Origin: Acidimicrobiales bacterium
GTDB lineage: Bacteria > Actinomycetota > Acidimicrobiia > Acidimicrobiales > Poriferisodaliceae
Direction: 5' to 3'
DNA length: 7,439 nucleotides
Assembly (NCBI GenBank): GCA_020631315.1
Contig: JAHDHM010000170.1
Location: forward strand, 1 to 7,439
The notes under the pieces were generated by a model. That model was not told the DNA's origin and ran no database searches. It was given only the letters and a program-made list of their open reading frames with translations. Both the position numbers and the translations under genes were made by a program. Every line of letters starts with the position of its first letter. The stretch's first letter is position 1. This document shows positions 6,998 through 7,439 of the stretch, in pieces.

Positions 6998-7024
6998 ATG
7001 AAGCGTTCGTCGACTTGGAGCTGA
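6998..7024 (+). CDS. 8-residue micro-ORF (MKRSSTWS) with strong Shine-Dalgarno
   Basis: ATG 6998 opens an 8-codon frame ending in TGA at 7022-7024. A full-strength SD, AAGGAGGT at 6981-6988, stands nine bases before the ATG. It is the strongest ribosome binding site in the window. The peptide is short and basic/polar with one Trp and has no membrane segment. It sits in the 3' third of the structured RNA, between hairpins P6 and P7. The bases just after the stop, GCCTCC at 7025-7030, can pair with GGAGGT at 6983-6988 (five Watson-Crick pairs plus one U-G), so the SD could be masked unless ribosomes occupy the region. This resembles an attenuator leader peptide, but no downstream gene is available. 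A 25-codon ORF from ATG 6970 in another frame lacks an SD and is less likely. Confidence 0.4.
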   Translation: MKRSSTWS

Positions 7025-7030
7025 GCCTCC

Positions 7031-7049
7031 CGTCAGGCCTGACCTGACG
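7031..7049 (+). other. stem-loop following the micro-ORF
   Basis: CGTCAGG (7031-7037) and CCTGACG (7043-7049) pair perfectly around a CCTGA loop. It begins six bases after the micro-ORF stop and is not followed by a T-run. It may be a regulatory hairpin whose formation competes with, or is affected by, translation of the micro-ORF. Confidence 0.45.
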
Positions 7050-7064
7050 TCGTTCAATGGATCC

Positions 7065-7103
7065 GGGCCGGCGCCACGACGATGTCGATGGAGCCGGCCC
7101 TTT
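7065..7103 (+). terminator. intrinsic terminator of the small RNA unit
   Basis: GGGCCGGC (7065-7072) pairs with GCCGGCCC (7093-7100). Inside, CCA pairs with TGG and CGAC (7077-7080) with GTCG (7084-7087) around a GAT loop, giving an almost continuous stem of about 15 bp. TTT follows at 7101-7103. The T-run is short, but the stem is very strong, and short U-tracts are common in GC-rich actinobacteria. It also lies 35 bases beyond the convergent MFS gene stop and could end that transcript, although no T-run follows on the minus strand. Confidence 0.6.
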
Positions 7104-7137
7104 CCGCGTGGGGCCACCGCGCGTCGAGTCCGCGAGG

Positions 7138-7439
7138 TCACGAGGAGTGGGCGAGCAGCCGCTCCTCACCATGCACGGGCGGGACGATGAGGTCGTCGAG
7201 CAGCTGCTCGACGGTGAGCGCTTCACCACGCTTCGTGGTCCGACCCTCGGGCGCCCGCAGGACCCGCTGTGTCTGGCGCGGCACCACGAACCAGACCGAC
7301 AAGAACGCCGAGGCCATGAGCAGCTGCACACCGAGCTCAGGGCCGAACCACTCGACGAAGATGCCGCCGATCCAGGCCCCCAAGCCGTTCGAGATCAAGA
7401 TGAGGGCCTGCAGCAGGCCGAACACCGTCGACCGATGCT
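7138..7439 (-). CDS. MFS transporter, C-terminal end (5' end outside window)
   Basis: The minus-strand frame is open from the window edge to TGA at 7138-7140 and gives the last 99-100 residues of a membrane protein (HRSTVFGLLQALILISNG...). Two hydrophobic segments are visible: residues about 5-28 (VFGLLQALILISNGLGAWIG...) and about 34-52 (ELGVQLLMASAFLSVWFVV). They match the last two helices of a major facilitator superfamily transporter, with a Gly-rich penultimate helix. A polar tail of about 47 residues follows and would be cytoplasmic. A GTG at 7425 lies within the frame, but it falls inside the first helix, so it is an internal Val and not the start. Substrate unknown; drug or metabolite export is common in this superfamily. 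It converges with the structured RNA unit. Confidence 0.72.
   Translation of the reverse strand, partial: HRSTVFGLLQALILISNGLGAWIGGIFVEWFGPELGVQLLMASAFLSVWFVVPRQTQRVLRAPEGRTTKRGEALTVEQLLDDLIVPPVHGEERLLAHSS

Larger units (their letters stand above)
6840..7103 (+). ncRNA. candidate structured small RNA, family not recognised
   Basis: A stretch of about 264 bases bounded by a promoter and a hairpin terminator and containing no ordinary gene. Predicted helices in order: P1 6839-6845/6874-6880 (CACCCTC/GAGGGTG) enclosing P2 6849-6857/6861-6868 (CAGGGgTCC/GGACCCTG, one bulged G, CTC loop); P3 6889-6893/6898-6902 closed by a GAGA (GNRA) tetraloop; P4 6903-6906/6911-6914; P5 6925-6930/6934-6939; P6 6953-6958/6964-6969; then an SD plus 8-codon ORF; P7 7031-7037/7043-7049; and the terminator stem. 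Alternative pairings exist: GGGTCC 6852-6857 with a second GGACCC at 6913-6918, and CGGAGA 6892-6897 with TCTCCG 6920-6925. It lacks hallmark motifs of tmRNA, RNase P RNA, SRP RNA and the riboswitches I know. No same-strand gene follows before the terminator, so it looks like a stand-alone RNA rather than a leader. Pairings were found by eye; no folding energy was computed. Confidence 0.45.

Noticed and set aside
6805..7047. 80-codon plus-strand ORF over the structured RNA.
   Set aside because: Its start lies inside the predicted -35 box, it has no SD, and its composition is Arg/Pro/Ser-rich. It also conflicts with the hairpin series; at most its last 25 codons could be translated.
6783..7331. 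182-codon minus-strand ORF crossing the intergenic region.
   Set aside because: It overlaps the MFS coding sequence in another frame and is Ser/Arg/Cys-rich with no recognisable domain; a GC-rich shadow frame.
7425..7439. GTG at 7425 as the start of a small 95-residue membrane protein.
   Set aside because: The frame continues upstream to the window edge and the GTG falls within a typical MFS helix, so it is an internal valine of a truncated gene.

Overview
The window is GC-rich, with codon usage and motifs typical of actinobacterial chromosomes. It contains two FadE-type acyl-CoA dehydrogenases, a FadD-type acyl-CoA ligase, start codons that often lack a Shine-Dalgarno (SD) sequence, and TANNNT-type -10 boxes. 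An acidimicrobial actinobacterium (Ilumatobacter-like) is a reasonable guess, but nothing in the window fixes the taxonomy. There are no tRNA or rRNA genes, insertion sequences or CRISPR arrays, and the window reads as ordinary chromosome.

Layout. (1) Positions 1-728, minus strand: the 5' part of an alpha/beta hydrolase gene that runs off the window. (2) Positions 729-806: a short divergent intergenic region with a nested inverted repeat. (3) Positions 807-3217, plus strand: two acyl-CoA dehydrogenase genes of different subfamilies joined by a one-base TGATG stop/start overlap, so almost certainly one operon. (4) Positions 3196-4779, minus strand: an acyl-CoA synthetase whose 3' end overlaps the second dehydrogenase by 22 bp and which probably starts as a leaderless mRNA. 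(5) Positions 4900-6627, minus strand: a PEP-utilizing/phosphohistidine-swivel protein that lacks the ATP-grasp domain its relatives carry. (6) Positions 6628-7137: about 510 bp without an ordinary gene. It holds two palindromes upstream of the swivel gene and a compact plus-strand transcription unit with a -35/-10 promoter, a string of hairpins, a strong SD before an 8-codon ORF, and a hairpin terminator. (7) Positions 7138-7439, minus strand: the 3' end of a major facilitator superfamily (MFS) transporter gene.

How the genes may fit together. The synthetase activates a carboxylic acid to its CoA thioester and the two dehydrogenases could introduce alpha,beta-unsaturation into the same or related thioesters, so regions 3 and 4 look like part of a fatty-acid, steroid side-chain or similar catabolic locus. 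The substrate cannot be read from the sequence. The swivel protein resembles the C-terminal two thirds of rifampin phosphotransferase-like enzymes; without an ATP-grasp domain it needs a partner in trans or has another role.

The least explained element is the RNA unit at about 6805-7103. It matches no riboswitch or housekeeping RNA I recognise, it contains alternative pairings, and it ends before any gene on its strand, so it looks like a stand-alone structured small RNA that may encode a micropeptide.
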